Shown here one piece after another: positions 10,010 through 34,969 of a DNA stretch of 64,000 nucleotides. Source of the stretch: Okapia johnstoni (taxonomy: Eukaryota; Chordata; Mammalia; Artiodactyla; Giraffidae); assembly GCA_024291935.2 (NCBI GenBank), contig CM044316.1, positions 4,828,501 through 4,892,500 on the forward strand, written 5' to 3'. The position numbers and the translations under genes were made by a program. Under the pieces are notes generated by a model. That model had not been told where the DNA came from. It ran no database searches and was given only the letters and a program-made list of their open reading frames with translations. Every line of letters begins with the position of its first letter. The stretch's first letter is position 1.

Positions 10010-12480
10010 TATATAACCTAAAACTATAAGACATCTAGAAAAAAACAGAAGAAACATTTTTGCCAAGTTGTCTTAGCTAGAAAACACTGATAAATTAGAC
10101 TTCATCATTTTGCTCTTCAAAAGATACCAATGAGAAAACAGAAAGGCAAGACAAAGATTGAGAGAAAATATTGCAATGCTATGCTTTCATTCCCAGGTAA
10201 CCCTGATCTGCTTTCCGTCACTAAGATGAGTTTGCAAAAGGTTCAGAATTTTATATGGAAGCTTCTTGCTCGGTTTCTTTCTTTCAGCATGATAATTCAG
10301 CGATTGTTCCACGGTGTTGTGTTTATCAATAGTTTATTCCCTTTTATTGCTGAGTCATATTGCCCTGGATGGCTGGACCAGCTTGTTCATTCATTCACCT
10401 GCTGATGAACTTTTTGGTTGCTTTCAGTTTAGGACTATGACAAATAAAGTTGCAATGAATGCTGGTGTACAAGGCCTTGCAGGGACATCCATTCTATTTT
10501 TGCTAAATACCTACGAGTGGAGTGACAGGGTCAGATTGTAACTGTATGTTTAGCTTTAAGAAACTGCCAAACTGTTTTCCACAGTTGCTGCATCACTTTG
10601 TGTTTTCACCAGAAGTACGCTGTCAACACTTGTTATTGTCTTTTTAATTTTTCCCATTTCGTGGGTGTGAGATGGTATCTTCACATGGTTGGCATTTGCA
10701 CTTCCCAGGCTAGTGATGTTGAGCATATTTTCACATGTTCGTTGGCCACTCATATATCCTCTTTGGTGAAGTGTCTACTCAAATCTGTTGCCCAATTTCT
10801 TATTGAGTTGTTTGTTATTACTGAGTTGTAAGAATTATTTATATATTCTGTATGCAGGTATTTTGTTTATTTAATACATACATTGCAAATATTTTCTCCT
10901 GATCTGCATACTGCCTTTCTGTTTTCTTGATGGTGTCTTTTGAAGAGCAAAATGGTGAAGTCTAACTTGTCAGTTTTCTAGCTAAGACAACTTTGCCTAC
11001 CAGTTTGCAAAATTTTTTTCTTCTATTTTTTTTTCTGGATGTCTTAGAGTTTTAGGTTATGCATTCAAGTCTCTGCGATCTATACTGAGTTAATTTTGTG
11101 TATGATATAAGGTAAGGGTTAATGTTATTTTTCATGTGATGTCTAGTTGTTCTGATGATATTTGTTGAAAAGAATTTCCCTTTCTCCTTTAATTGCCTTA
11201 GTTATCTGTGTCAACAGTCAACTGGCTATATTTATATGGGTCTGTTACTCTAGTCTATTCTGTTTTACTGATCTACCTGTCTATCTTTTCACCAATACCT
11301 AACTGTCTTATTATTCTAGCTCTATAATAAGCCTAGAAGTTGGGTAGAATAGTTACTCTGATTTTATCTTCTTTTAAAAAATCAGCTTGGCCCTTTGTAA
11401 TTCTATATGAATTTTAAAGTCAGTGCCAGTTTCTAAAAAAAATTGAATTGAGATTGGAATTACATTTACTTTATAGACCACTTTCCCTGATAGCTCAGTT
11501 GGTAAAGAATCTGCCTGCAATGCAGGCGACCCTGGTTCGATCCCTGGGCCGGGAAGATCTCCTGGAGAAGGGATAGGCTACCTACTCCAGTATTCTTGGG
11601 CTTCCCTTGTGGTTCAGCTGGTAAAGAATCCGCCTGCAATGCGGGAGACCTGGTTTCAGTCCCTGGGTTGGGAAGATACCTGGAGAAGAGAAAGGCTACC
11701 CACTCCAGTATTCTGGCCTGAAGAATTCCATGGACTGTATAGTCCATGGGGTTGCAAAGAGTTGGACACGACTGAGTGACTTTCACATAGACCAGTTTGG
11801 GGAGAACTGATGTCTTAATTTAACACCGAGTCTTCCAATCCATGAACATGGTATTTCTTTGTATTTGTTTATGTATTCATGAGTTTCTCTCAGCAATATC
11901 TGTAACTTTTAGTGTAACAGTCTTAGACTTTTTTTGTTAGATTTATTCCTAGGTATTTTATCTTTTTTGGTGCTGTTGCAAATGGCATTTAAATTTTTTT
12001 TTCATTTTCAATCGTTTCTTGCCAGTATGTAAAAATTCAATTGAATTTTATACATTAATTTTTTAAACTGTGAACTTTGAACTAATAAATTCATTTATTA
12101 GTTCCAGTAGTTGTCATTGATTTCTTTGGATTTTAAGTATAAACAATCATATCATCTATAAACAGGAACAAATTTACCTCCTCCTTTTCAATCTTTAAGC
12201 CTTTTATCTATTTTTCTTGCCTCACTGCAATGGTTATGAACTCTAGAACAATGCTGAATAGAAAAGGTGAGAATAGACATTCTTGTCATGTTCCCAATCT
12301 CAGAAGGACACAATTTAGTCTTTTAAATTAAGTATAATATTACTTGTAGACTTTTTTGGTAGGTACTCCTTATCAGATTGAGGAAATTCCCATTTGCATA
12401 TAGTTTGCTAAGACTTTTTTTTTTAATCATGAGTAGGTGTTGAATTTCATCATTTCCTGAGTCCATTAAAATAAGCATGG
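10010..12480 (-). mobile_element. L1 LINE sequence with an inverted arm
   Basis: About 10200-12480 is antisense L1 (ORF2 3' part). About 10010-10190 is the same L1 segment in the opposite orientation: it is the reverse complement of about 10885-11065 with scattered changes. This arrangement is typical of 5' inversion during L1 insertion, or of two L1 copies. A Bov-tA (11481-11786) is nested inside. Confidence 0.7.
11481..11786 (+). mobile_element. Bov-tA SINE with double head
   Basis: Inserted in L1 with an 8-bp target duplication, ATAGACCA at 11473-11480 and 11787-11794. Confidence 0.9.
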
Positions 12481-12490
12481 TTTCACTATA

Positions 12491-12706
12491 CTGTTGATCC
12501 TTAAACAACTCAGAGGGGTTAGGAGTGCTGACCTCTGCACAGTCAAAAATTCATGGATAACATTATATACAGCCCTCCATATCTGAGGTCCCACTGATTC
12601 AACCAACTGCAGAATGTGCAGTACTGTGGTACATAGTTATTGAAAAAAATCTGTGTATATGTGGACCATCACAGTTCAATCCCATGTTATTCGAAGGTCA
12701 ACTCTA
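12491..12706. mobile_element. Old DNA transposon remnant, Tigger-like
   Basis: Ends form imperfect inverted repeats (GTTGATCCTT at the left, reverse complement of AAGGTCAAC at the right), with the internal CAACTGCAGAATG-style sequence of Tigger-related elements. The family is not assigned. Confidence 0.5.
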
Positions 12707-12857
12707 CTTTTAATTTGCATTTCTCCTATTATGAGTGAGGCTGAGCATCTTTTTCTGGGTTTAAGGGCCATTTGTACTTCATTTTCTGTGATCTATGGAT
12801 TCATATCGTGCTAAGTCACTGGCATTTTTTTTTTAATTGTCTTCTAATTGTTGCTTG

Positions 12858-13072
12858 GGCTTCCCAGGTGACACAAGTGGTAAAGAACCCTCCTGCCAAT
12901 GCAGGAGCCAAAGAGGCATGGATTTGACCCCTGGATTGGGAAGATACCCTGGAGGAGGGCATGGCAACCCACTCCAGTATTCTTGCCTGGAGAATCCCAT
13001 GGACCAATGATCCTGGCGGGTTACAAGGTTGCAAAGAATTGGACATGCCTAATGCGACTTAGCACACATGTA
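12858..13072 (+). mobile_element. Bov-tA SINE
   Basis: tRNA-like head (CCCAGGTGACACAAGTGGTA) followed by a BovA body with several changes. Confidence 0.8.
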
Positions 13073-13997
13073 TGCAGGAATTGTTCATACTATGAATATA
13101 TTTTATCCATGACATGAGTTTACCTTTGTCTCCAGTTCCATTTGTTTATTCTTTGTATTTGTGGGCTTTATGCCAGGAGAAAATTTAGGATGTTTGCATC
13201 AACAAAATTTCCAACTTATTCATGGGCAAATTCTGGGCTGTGCCCCTTGGAATCACCTCATGGAGACTTCACATGCCCCTCTCTGGGACTGAGGGTGCCT
13301 TTAATCTCACTCTGTTCCCCTTCTGCTCATTCTCAGTATATCACAGTGACCACCCCACTCAAGTTGTCAGTGGCCTAGAAACTCACTTTTTGCATTCTTC
13401 TCTGCTGAAGCCATCCCGGAAGTGAAAGAAAAATACTCTGCCTAAGCCCCCATGCAGCACTTCCTGCCACAAGCCTGCTCTGGCTCCTGCTGCACTGAGG
13501 ACACAACTCATATCTCTTCCCTCTCCACCCACAAAGCCCACAAAGGCCCCACTGATGCCTCCAAACAAGTCTCAGTACACTTTTCCCCTGCCACCCTGTC
13601 CTCAGGAACACTGTGACCTTACCCAGCTTCTCGGCCTTTGCCTGGGTTGTTCTGCCAGAACTCCCCATGCCTCTGGATCACTGGTTAATCCTTCTTGTCC
13701 TTGAGTTTCAGTATATCAAAGTCACTTCCTCCAGGAAACCCTCCCAGACTTAGTGTCTCTCCTAGAAGCCTGGCACCGAGGGCCACTGAAACCCTGACTG
13801 GATACTAATTTATCTTCACCTTCCCTGTTGGCTCCACCAGGCAGAGACTGGATCTGCGCTGTACCCTGCTGTGTGTCCCCAATGCCCTGTACACAGGAAG
13901 TGCCCAGTAAGTGTCTGTGGGTGACTCAATTGAAGTCAACAAAATATGTGCCAAAGCCACTTTTGTGCCACAGCTTGTGATGGAATTACACAGATGA
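13073..13997. other. Gene-free stretch
   Basis: Mostly unique. About 13690-13940 resembles a plus-strand L2 3' region. No exon is supported. Confidence 0.4.
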
Positions 13998-14208
13998 AAG
14001 TGAAGTGTTTGTTACTCAGTCGTGTCTGACTCTTTGGGACCCCAGGGACAGTAGCCTATCAGGCTCCTCTTTCCATGGACTTCTCCAGGCAAGAATACTG
14101 GAGTGGGTAGCCATTCCCTTCTCCAGAAGTTCTTCCAGATCCAGGGATCAAACTCTAGTCTCCTGTATTGCAAGCAGATTCTTTACCATCTGAGCCATCA
14201 GGGAAGAA
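13998..14208 (-). mobile_element. Bov-tA SINE
   Basis: Reverse-oriented BovA body followed by the tRNA-like head ending CAGGGAAG. Confidence 0.85.
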
Positions 14209-14940
14209 CAGAGATGAAAAGGTGCTCTAAAATTTATCCCATATCCTTCAATAAAAAATAAATTAATTAAAAAAAATAAAATTTATCCCAAAGCTCTACT
14301 TTCTGGGGTTTGTATCCTACTAAGGGCACTGCCATGGCCTCCTGCCTCCTCCACACATGACAGCCTCAGGTGTGTTAAAAAAAAAAACCCTCAATCAGAC
14401 CTGGCTCTGTGAGCTGGCTCCTGCTGACTGCCAAACCACCCCCCTCCTTCCCCACTGCATCCAGTCAAGCCCTCTGAGCCTTAAATAGCTCTACTCACTC
14501 TCACCTCTGGGTCTTTGCCCCTATGGTGCTCACCAGGAGTCGTCTTTGTCTTGCTTCACATCCCTGCTTGATCCATTATGTCCTTTACAAAGAACACGCC
14601 CCCTCCCATTCCCCAAGCTCCCTGCCCCTCATCCCCTCCCTTCAGCCTCAGCCTGTGCCTGTCCCATCATCTTGGTTTTCTTGGTTATCCATAATGATTA
14701 ATTGCCTTCCTGCCAGAGCAAACAGTGAGGTGACCCAGTCTGTCTGGTTTTCACAGATTCTAGGGCTGGTCTTGGGTAATGGAGCACAAAAAAAGGGTCG
14801 CCATACCTTCCAGGGTCTCATTGGAAAAATACTGTAAAGGAGAACTTCACTTTTGTTTGGGGCAACTTCCCTGCCTCCTTCCTGGGCAGATCCAGCCCAG
14901 TTGCCTTCCTTAGGTGTGAAATCAGTTCCTCTGGGTGCCC

Positions 14941-14973
<33 letters not shown>

Positions 14974-15237
14974 CACAAACGGGTAAACTGAGGCCGGAGG
15001 AAGCCAGAGTGTTGCCAGGGCCCCACAGAGACTGAGTCCCGGAGCCTGCTGAGACCCCTCGGGGTGACCTGGGCCCTTCTCTCTGCTGTCACTCCTTCCC
15101 TGAGGTCCAGGGTCTTCAGCAACCTGAGCAGGACTACTGCTGCAGAGGCTTCCGGAACGTTCTGCCCCTCCCCGTCCCCGGCCCCCACATGGCCATGACT
15201 TTCGGTAAGTGACAGCAGCTCAGGAAGCCGAGGGGCC
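14209..15237. other. Upstream flank of JAK3
   Basis: Gene-free. Low-complexity A-rich runs near 14250-14390, unique sequence, the CA microsatellite at 14941-14971, then rising GC content from about 15000 into the JAK3 promoter region. Confidence 0.45.
14941..14971. repeat. (CA)n microsatellite
   Basis: About 15 uninterrupted CA units; likely length-polymorphic. Confidence 0.95.
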
Positions 15238-15322
15238 CACACAGGAAGGAGCAAGTGGGACTTTCCTCCGGCTGCTCCCCGGCTCTGCCCTTCTGTCGCT
15301 GGCCCAGGGTTCTCACCTCCAG
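15238..15322 (+). other. JAK3: Probable untranslated exon 1 of JAK3
   Basis: A GC-rich stretch with an Ets-type core (CACAGGAAGG near 15238-15249) ends at a good donor, CCAG|GTAAGG at 15319-15328. The first coding exon begins about 2.5 kb downstream after the acceptor TTCAG ending at 17830, so a leader exon is expected hereabouts. A competing donor, TTCG|GTAAGT near 15204, lies just upstream and could define a different leader. There is no TATA box, as is usual for this promoter type. The position is an inference from splice signals and composition; RNA data would settle it. Confidence 0.5.
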
Positions 15323-16116
15323 GTAAGGGCTGGTGGAGCCACTTGGCTCGGGTCGGAGGTGGGGGTGAGGGGAGACTGTGTGGACGGCCGCCGCTGGGGA
15401 CAAAAGCAAGTTCGCCTTCTAGGTCTCAGAGAAAAGCCGTCTGACATAAGCTGGGACAGCTGGCTGTGCGGCCTCTGGCAAAGCGCTTCCCCTCTGGGCC
15501 TCAATTTTGTCCCGCACACGAGGCTTCGAATTCCCAGCTTCCCGGACCTGAAGGAATCCTTGCGCATGCGCCCAGGGCTCCAATCTCTGGGGACACACTT
15601 TGCGTCTCCTCGCGTCTCCTATGCTCCTGGTTCCCAGGCCTGAGCACTGGGTGACCAACCAACCTTCCCTTCTGGGCTTGTGGGACTTTTGATGTTAAAA
15701 CAGGGACGTTTCTCTGGGCGCCAAACAGACTTTCTATTTTTACTTTTGATATTTTAAACATCATGTGGTTTTTTTTTTAAGATTTACTTTAAACAAAAAA
15801 CACTGCTTTGTGATTCCATTTACAAAGGTGCAAAGATTAGGGCGACTGTTAGAAATAAGATTTTGGGCATCTCTATGAGAAGTGACACAGTGGGGTGGGG
15901 TGGGGAAAGTTCCAATTCCTGGTCTGGGAGCTGGTAACACTGGAGTGTCCCTAGGGGAAAGTTCTCTCTCTCCTACGTCCTATCTCCCTGACGGTAAGCC
16001 TCAAAACACTGTCCTAAGGGACCTTCCTGTATGGTTTAGCTGACATTTGTCAAGTGCTTGCTGAGCATGCCACCAAGGGTTTGTATCATTTAGTGGGGAT
16101 TAAATGCATTGACGGG

Positions 16117-16325
16117 CTTTCCTGGTGGCTCAGAAGGTAAAGAATCTGCCTGCAATGCAGGAGAACTGGGTTCAGTCCCTCAGTTCAGAAGATTCCCCTG
16201 GAGAAGGGAATGGCTACCCACTCCAGTATTTTTGCTGGAGAATTCCATGGACTGAGGAGCCCGGTGGGTTACAGTCCATGGGGTCGTGAGAGTCAGACAC
16301 AACTGAGCGGCCAACACTCTCACTT
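16117..16325 (+). mobile_element. Bov-tA SINE
   Basis: Complete head and body in JAK3 intron 1. Confidence 0.85.
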
Positions 16326-16602
16326 TTAAACGTGTTGACAGGTCGGGCTGGACTCAGTAAACCAGCTCACTGAAGCAGGTGGGAGTCAGCGCATTTCATA
16401 GCTGAGAAAACTGTGTCCCAACTGTGGGAGCCCTGCTGGAGTCACAAAGCCAGGATATGGTGGGGCTGGGATTTGAACCCACAGCCTGAGGTTTTCACTG
16501 ATCCCCAGTCCTAGGCTTATATTCTGAGTGTGTTAAAATCTCATTAACACTCTCTGCCCTCTCCCACTATTATTTTGGAACATAGTTGTTGTTGTTGTTG
16601 TT

Positions 16603-16728
16603 GTCTGTTTTACATTTTTTGGCCACATCCAGCGGCATGTGGAATATTAGTTCTCCCACCAGGGATCAAACCCACATCCCCTGCATTGGAAGCACAGTCT
16701 TCACCACTGGACTGCCAGGGAAGTCCCT
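16603..16728 (-). mobile_element. CHR-type tRNA SINE
   Basis: Reverse orientation; tRNA-like head ends CAGGGAAGTCCC at the right. A GTT-repeat tail lies at 16586-16603. Confidence 0.75.
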
Positions 16729-17202
16729 GGAACATAGTTTTTATCCAATATTCTGTTTGTATCTTCTTCATTTGGGTCAATTTAAGTAGATCTTCTTCAT
16801 ATTCCTCCTTTTCCTCATGGCATGTGAAACCCAATCCCTTCCTCTACCCAACCCAGGGTCCTGAGCTCTGGGTCCCCCAGGGCGAGAGAGATCTGGAAGG
16901 TGGCTGGTGTAGAACTCCTGGAAATAATGTGGGTGGTTTCCTCCTGGACCTAACCCAGGGAGGACTTCCTACTCTGGGGAACTAATGGAACAGAGAAGCA
17001 GGGATCGGGGGAGACAGAAGCAGAGATCTCTGTTGATTGAATCTGATGATGACTGAGTCTGATGTCTGGATCAGCCCCCAAAGCATGCATTAAACCAGCT
17101 GCAAAAGCTTCTTTCCCAAGCCTCAGAAGTGCTAGAATCCTCCAGCTTCACAAGGAGGTGTGGCCACTTCTATCTCCTTAAACACCCATGTGCACAGGCC
17201 AA

Positions 17203-17400
17203 TGGGCTTCATAGGTGGCGCTGGCCAGTGCAGGAGCCACAGGAGTTGTGAGTTCAATCCGCAAGCCAGGAATATCCCCTGGAGGAGGGAATGGCAACCC
17301 ACTCCAGTATTCTTGCCTGAAGAATCCCATGGACAGAAGAGCCTGGGGGGCTACAGTTCATGGGTCACAAAGAATCAGTCACAACTGAGCATGCACACTT
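17203..17400 (+). mobile_element. Bov-tA SINE with shortened head
   Basis: The head lacks part of the tRNA-like region; the BovA body is complete. Confidence 0.75.
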
Positions 17401-17843
17401 GCACAGGCCAATAACTGTAACTGTCTGCTTGCTGGTTGGCAAATCCCTATATCTGTGATTAATTGATCATGCCTGTCTGGAGAAGGGATTGGAGAGTGGG
17501 TGTGTGTGGAGGCTGGAGGTTAACTAGAGATGTTTGCCCTGGGCACCAAGAGTCTGAAGTGTGAGTTCACACAAATTTGTGTGAATGTCTTTCAGCTTCC
17601 CAGCACAGCCCTCACCTGGGGTGATATGGCTCCTCACCCACCTTCCACACTCAGCTCTCTCTGTCTGTCCATGTCTGTTCTCTTTCTGTCCCTCTCTCCT
17701 CCTTATTTCTCTGGTTTCATCCCTACCTCACTCAGCTGTATTTCTTTCACCCCCCCCCCACTCTTACCTCAGAAGATCTGCAACCTTGACCCATGATCAC
17801 AACTGAGGGGCTACCTTTTTCTGTGTTCAGGCAGGCTGCACTC

Positions 17844-31473
<13,630 letters not shown>

Positions 31474-32700
31474 TGTCCAGAGGCATGAGACTCTTACCTT
31501 CCCTGCTTGTCTAGAGGGAGAACACCATTCTCTGTCATTTTTCATATCTCCTGCACACAGACCTCTAGGTTCTGGTCTCCATGGACTTGCTGTGTGACCT
31601 TGAGCAGGAACCTGCTCCTCTCTGGTCCTCCTGCTTCACAGAGACTCCTCATAGGTAACTGACATTGCACTTGGGGGAGCAACCCTGGCTTCAACAGCCA
31701 GCCTTGTGGGCAACAGCAGCCTTGTGGCTTTTTGAACTTGGAAAGATTCAAGACAGATGTCATGATGGAGTCTAACGTGCTCCATCCACTCCCCAGAATC
31801 AAGGGACCACATTTAAGGCCCTTCCATCTTCCCACCCTCTCAGGGTCTGGCCTGCAGCTTCCTGTTCTCATTTTCAGAGAAGACATTATGTAGCATTAAA
31901 TATGTCATCTCAGGCTTCTATTCCCCTCTCCCTCTTTAGCTGGAGGAAGCCAAGGACAAGAGCAACTGTCCGGGCTGAAAATCCACTCTTTGAGGGGGAG
32001 CCTGTGACTGTTTGGAACTGTGTAAGAGACCAGGAGAGGCTAAGGTCCCCAGCCTCTGAACCTGAGTGTCCCAGGGCTTCTGTACACTGGGGCCCTTTCT
32101 GTCTGGACCAGAGGATAATACAGTTGATGACAATGGAGCCTAACAGGAACTTTTCATCAACTGAAGGAAGGAAAGGCATTCTTGGCAGAGGAAATGGCAT
32201 GGCGAGAGGAAAAGGCTCAGAGTACAGGGGTTAAGAGCACAGATGTTGGAGCCCACAGTTCTGCTACTTACTTGCTGTGTGATGGTGGGCGAGTTGCTTC
32301 CTTTCTCTGGTTTCAGTTCCATCCTCTGTATAATGGGCAATAGTGTTGGCCTTTGGGCTCTACAGAGTCAACTTCTGGAAGCTTGTGGGAAGGCATCTAG
32401 TGCAGGCTCAGCCCCCACCACTCCTTCATACCTGTCTGCAAGGTTTTTCTGCAACTTTTGCCTCCCTGGAAAACTCAGTTATCTCTCAAAACCCCAGCTA
32501 TCACCTCCTTGCAGCCTTCCCTGGGATTCTCCCACTACTCCCATTCAGCCCTATACTTCCAGATCTAGGGCTGGGGTGCATCTATATCCAGCTGTCTCCT
32601 CTGACCTGGAGGCTCCTTAGGGAGCTGGGCTGGGGTGGGCACAAAGAGGACTCTGGGAGTGTTCGTTGAATGAATAAAGAAGTTCAGTGGAAAGGATGGT
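31474..32700 (+). other. JAK3: JAK3 3' untranslated region and poly(A) candidates
   Basis: Sequence after the JAK3 stop. Two poly(A) signals are visible: ATTAAA at 31895-31900 and AATAAA at 32673-32678. The second sits in an L2-like 3' end. A MIR element on the + strand lies at about 32230-32345. In human the homologous sequence just after this stop codes for an extra C-terminal tail; here it is untranslated. Confidence 0.55.
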
Positions 32701-33724
32701 TTGTTGCTGGACTTGGGCAATGGGAATTCTTGCGCATGTGTAAGCCAGGGAGGAATGTGATCAGAGTTGGGGGATAGAGACCCCTGGGGGCCACAATGGG
32801 AGCCTCAGGACATTCTGGGGGAGGAGGAACAGGAGGGTGAGGCCCTCAAGGACAGAAGCCCTCCCCCGAACCTCAGCTGCTGGCCTTGGCTCTGTCCTGG
32901 GGAGCTGATTACAGGCTCTTGGGGGTGGAGGGAACAAGCTGCTCTGGGGGAGATCAGAGGGCAAGGTCCTACTGGGAGGTTTAGGCTATGGAGATGGGTG
33001 CAACATTACTGGGGGCCAAGGCAGCCCTCTGTTTGCTCCTCAGGACTGATGGAAAGATTTGGAGAGTGACAGAGACAAAGAGACACAGAAAGAGACTCAG
33101 AGAAGGACACAGCATGGGAGAGACAGACAGAGATCTCTGTACCTACTTCATAGTCTGCTTTGGTGAAAAGTGGTAGGGGGCTGCAACACAGGGTTTTCAG
33201 CTCAGGGTCTCCCCTGCACTGGATTGAGTAACCTTTATGCCTTAATTTCCCTCCTTGGTAAAACTGACACCCAGTAGAGGCCTCCAGCTCCTCTCCATCC
33301 CAAGGAGACCCTGACGTGGAGGCAGAACCAACAAACACTCCCAGCCTTGGGGCCCAGCCTCTTGTGACCTTGGGCAAGTATGGGGTCCCCTCTCTGAGCC
33401 TCAGTTTCCTTATTTGTACAGTAATAAGGATAACAAGATTCTGAATGTCCTTGGTCTCGGTTGGATGCTCACCAGCACCATCCCAGGGAATTATTATATC
33501 TAAGTTTATTTCTCCTCTTTAAAATGGTTAAAAAAAATAAATAAAGACTCTTCAATGGTCCCCCTGGGAAAGATACACCCAGGAAGACAGACTATGGCCA
33601 TTTTGTGTGGCTCTCAGCCTATCAATGCTTGCCCTGACCCTGCCCTTGACCTCCCTGGGCCTTCCCTCCTTTGGGAAGGCTCTGTCCCCGCTCCAAGGCT
33701 CCCAGCTGGGGCAGGCCGGACGCC
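32701..33724. other. JAK3-INSL3 intergenic region
   Basis: About 1 kb with no gene. It contains a MIR-like stretch (about 33365-33500). Within it are two motifs resembling SF-1 (NR5A1) sites on the reverse strand, TGACCTTGG at 33365-33373 and TGTCCTTGG at 33446-33454. Nuclear-receptor half-site-like sequence occurs at about 33632-33655. The INSL3 family is known to be driven by SF-1 in Leydig cells; use of these sites is inference. Confidence 0.4.
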
Positions 33725-33730
33725 TATAAG
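33725..33730 (+). promoter_or_regulatory. INSL3: INSL3 TATA box
   Basis: TATAAG lies 42 bases upstream of the INSL3 start codon. This predicts transcription starting about 12-17 bases before the ATG, a very short leader. Confidence 0.6.
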
Positions 33731-33766
33731 GGAGATCCCCGCTGGGGCCCGGTGCCTCTCACCGCC

Positions 33767-34969
33767 ATGGACCGTCGTCCGCTCACTTGGGCTCTGGTGC
33801 TGCTGATCCCGGCCCTTGCGATCGCCCTCGGTTCTGCAGCCGCCCAGGAGGCGCCTGAGAAACTGTGCGGCCACCACTTCGTGCGCGCGCTCGTGCGGCT
33901 GTGCGGCGGTCCGCGCTGGTCTTCCGAGGACGGGCGACCTGTGGCTGGCGGCGACGTGAGTGGGGGCGGGCGAGACTGTGCGCTGGGGTCTCTGGGGCGG
34001 GGTAGGGGAGCAGGTGTCTGCAGACGGATTTGCATGCATGTTCTGGCTTCCTGCTCTGGCGTGTGCGAGTCTGCGGGGAGGAGCCCCTGCCTGGCAAGGG
34101 AAACAGTGCGAAGCGAGGTAGAGTCTTAACAAGTGCAAGGTCAGATCTGATCCTATCTTTATTTACAACTTCAATGTTTTGATCTTCAGGAATTTTTGCG
34201 TTAATTTTACTAGTAAAATATTCAGTTATAAGAAGAGTGATCTTGACTGTTGAGTGTTTCTGGCGCCCCCTTAAATTGCTCGCTCTGGGTCAGTGCCTAG
34301 CTCTCTTCACTGTAGACCCCGCCCTGGGGCAGACGGTATTATGCACAACATCTGTCACAGGCGTCCTCTGTGTGTGAGTCTGTGTGACCCGGATGGGTGT
34401 GCCGAGATGCACATGGTGGGGTCGAGGAACTGGGAGGGGCTGCAAGGGCGAGTGGCTGTGTCGGGTGTGTACATGCATGTGTCACATGCCACCCTTACTG
34501 CCTTCTGCTCTGTGAAACCTCTATGCCTTCTTACTGTAGGTGGCACGTGGGAGTGTGCACAGCTGGGGACTTGAGTGTGGGTGTGGGTCAAGAGTGTACA
34601 CGTCTGGATGGGGTGATTCAGTCTGGGCCTGGTATAGAGTAGGCACTTAATAAATGCTTACTTTCTATTTGTGTGCATGATGCGTGTTTGGCTGCCATGC
34701 GGGCAGCGTGGGTGGGGTCCTCTGGGGTTCCTCCTTCTATGCTGAATTCCTCCCTGTTCCCAGGTGAGCTCCTACGGTGGCTGGAAGGACAACATCTCCT
34801 CCATGGGCTGATGGCCAGTGGGGACCCCGTGTTGGTACTGGCCTCACAGCCCCTGCCCCAGGCTTCTCGCCATCACCACCACCGCCGGGCAACTGCCATC
34901 AACCCTGCCCGCCACTGCTGCCTCAGCGGCTGCACCCGACAAGACCTGCTGACCCTCTGTCCCCACTGA
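33767..34969 (+). CDS. INSL3: Insulin-like peptide 3, two exons, reading frame broken at the intron
   Basis: Relaxin-family hormone of Leydig and theca cells that acts through RXFP2, known for gubernaculum growth and testis descent. Exon 1 is 33767-33955 (63 codons: signal peptide about 1-26, then the B chain with Cys34 and Cys46 and the [12 protein letters not shown] block). Exon 2 is 34764-34969 and carries the C-peptide end and the A chain, with the CCLSGC core and terminal LCPH. The ATG has a strong Kozak context (ACCGCCATGG). Exon 1 ends GAC|GTGAGT in phase 0, but exon 2 reads correctly only after a one-base carry-over: 189 + 206 nt is not a multiple of three. Spliced at the canonical sites, the frame shifts and stops after 16 codons. 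An AG five bases into exon 2 would restore the frame at 129 aa. It is either a real lesion, an altered splice site or a missing base in the assembly. Confidence 0.9.

Larger units (their letters stand above)
15323..17830 (+). other. JAK3 intron 1, repeats plus unique sequence
   Basis: About 2.5 kb between the proposed leader exon and the first coding exon. It holds a Bov-tA SINE (16117-16325), an old MIR-like piece on the minus strand (about 16390-16500), a CHR-type SINE on the minus strand (16603-16728) and another Bov-tA (17203-17400). The remaining sequence shows no open frame with family resemblance. Confidence 0.55.

Noticed and set aside
1..15000. Expected upstream neighbours of JAK3 such as a ribosomal protein gene
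   Set aside because: I found no exon resembling one; the region is repeats and unremarkable sequence.
33671..34129. 152-codon frame spanning INSL3 exon 1
   Set aside because: It runs into the intron past a strong donor; the correct start is the ATG at 33767 after the TATA box.
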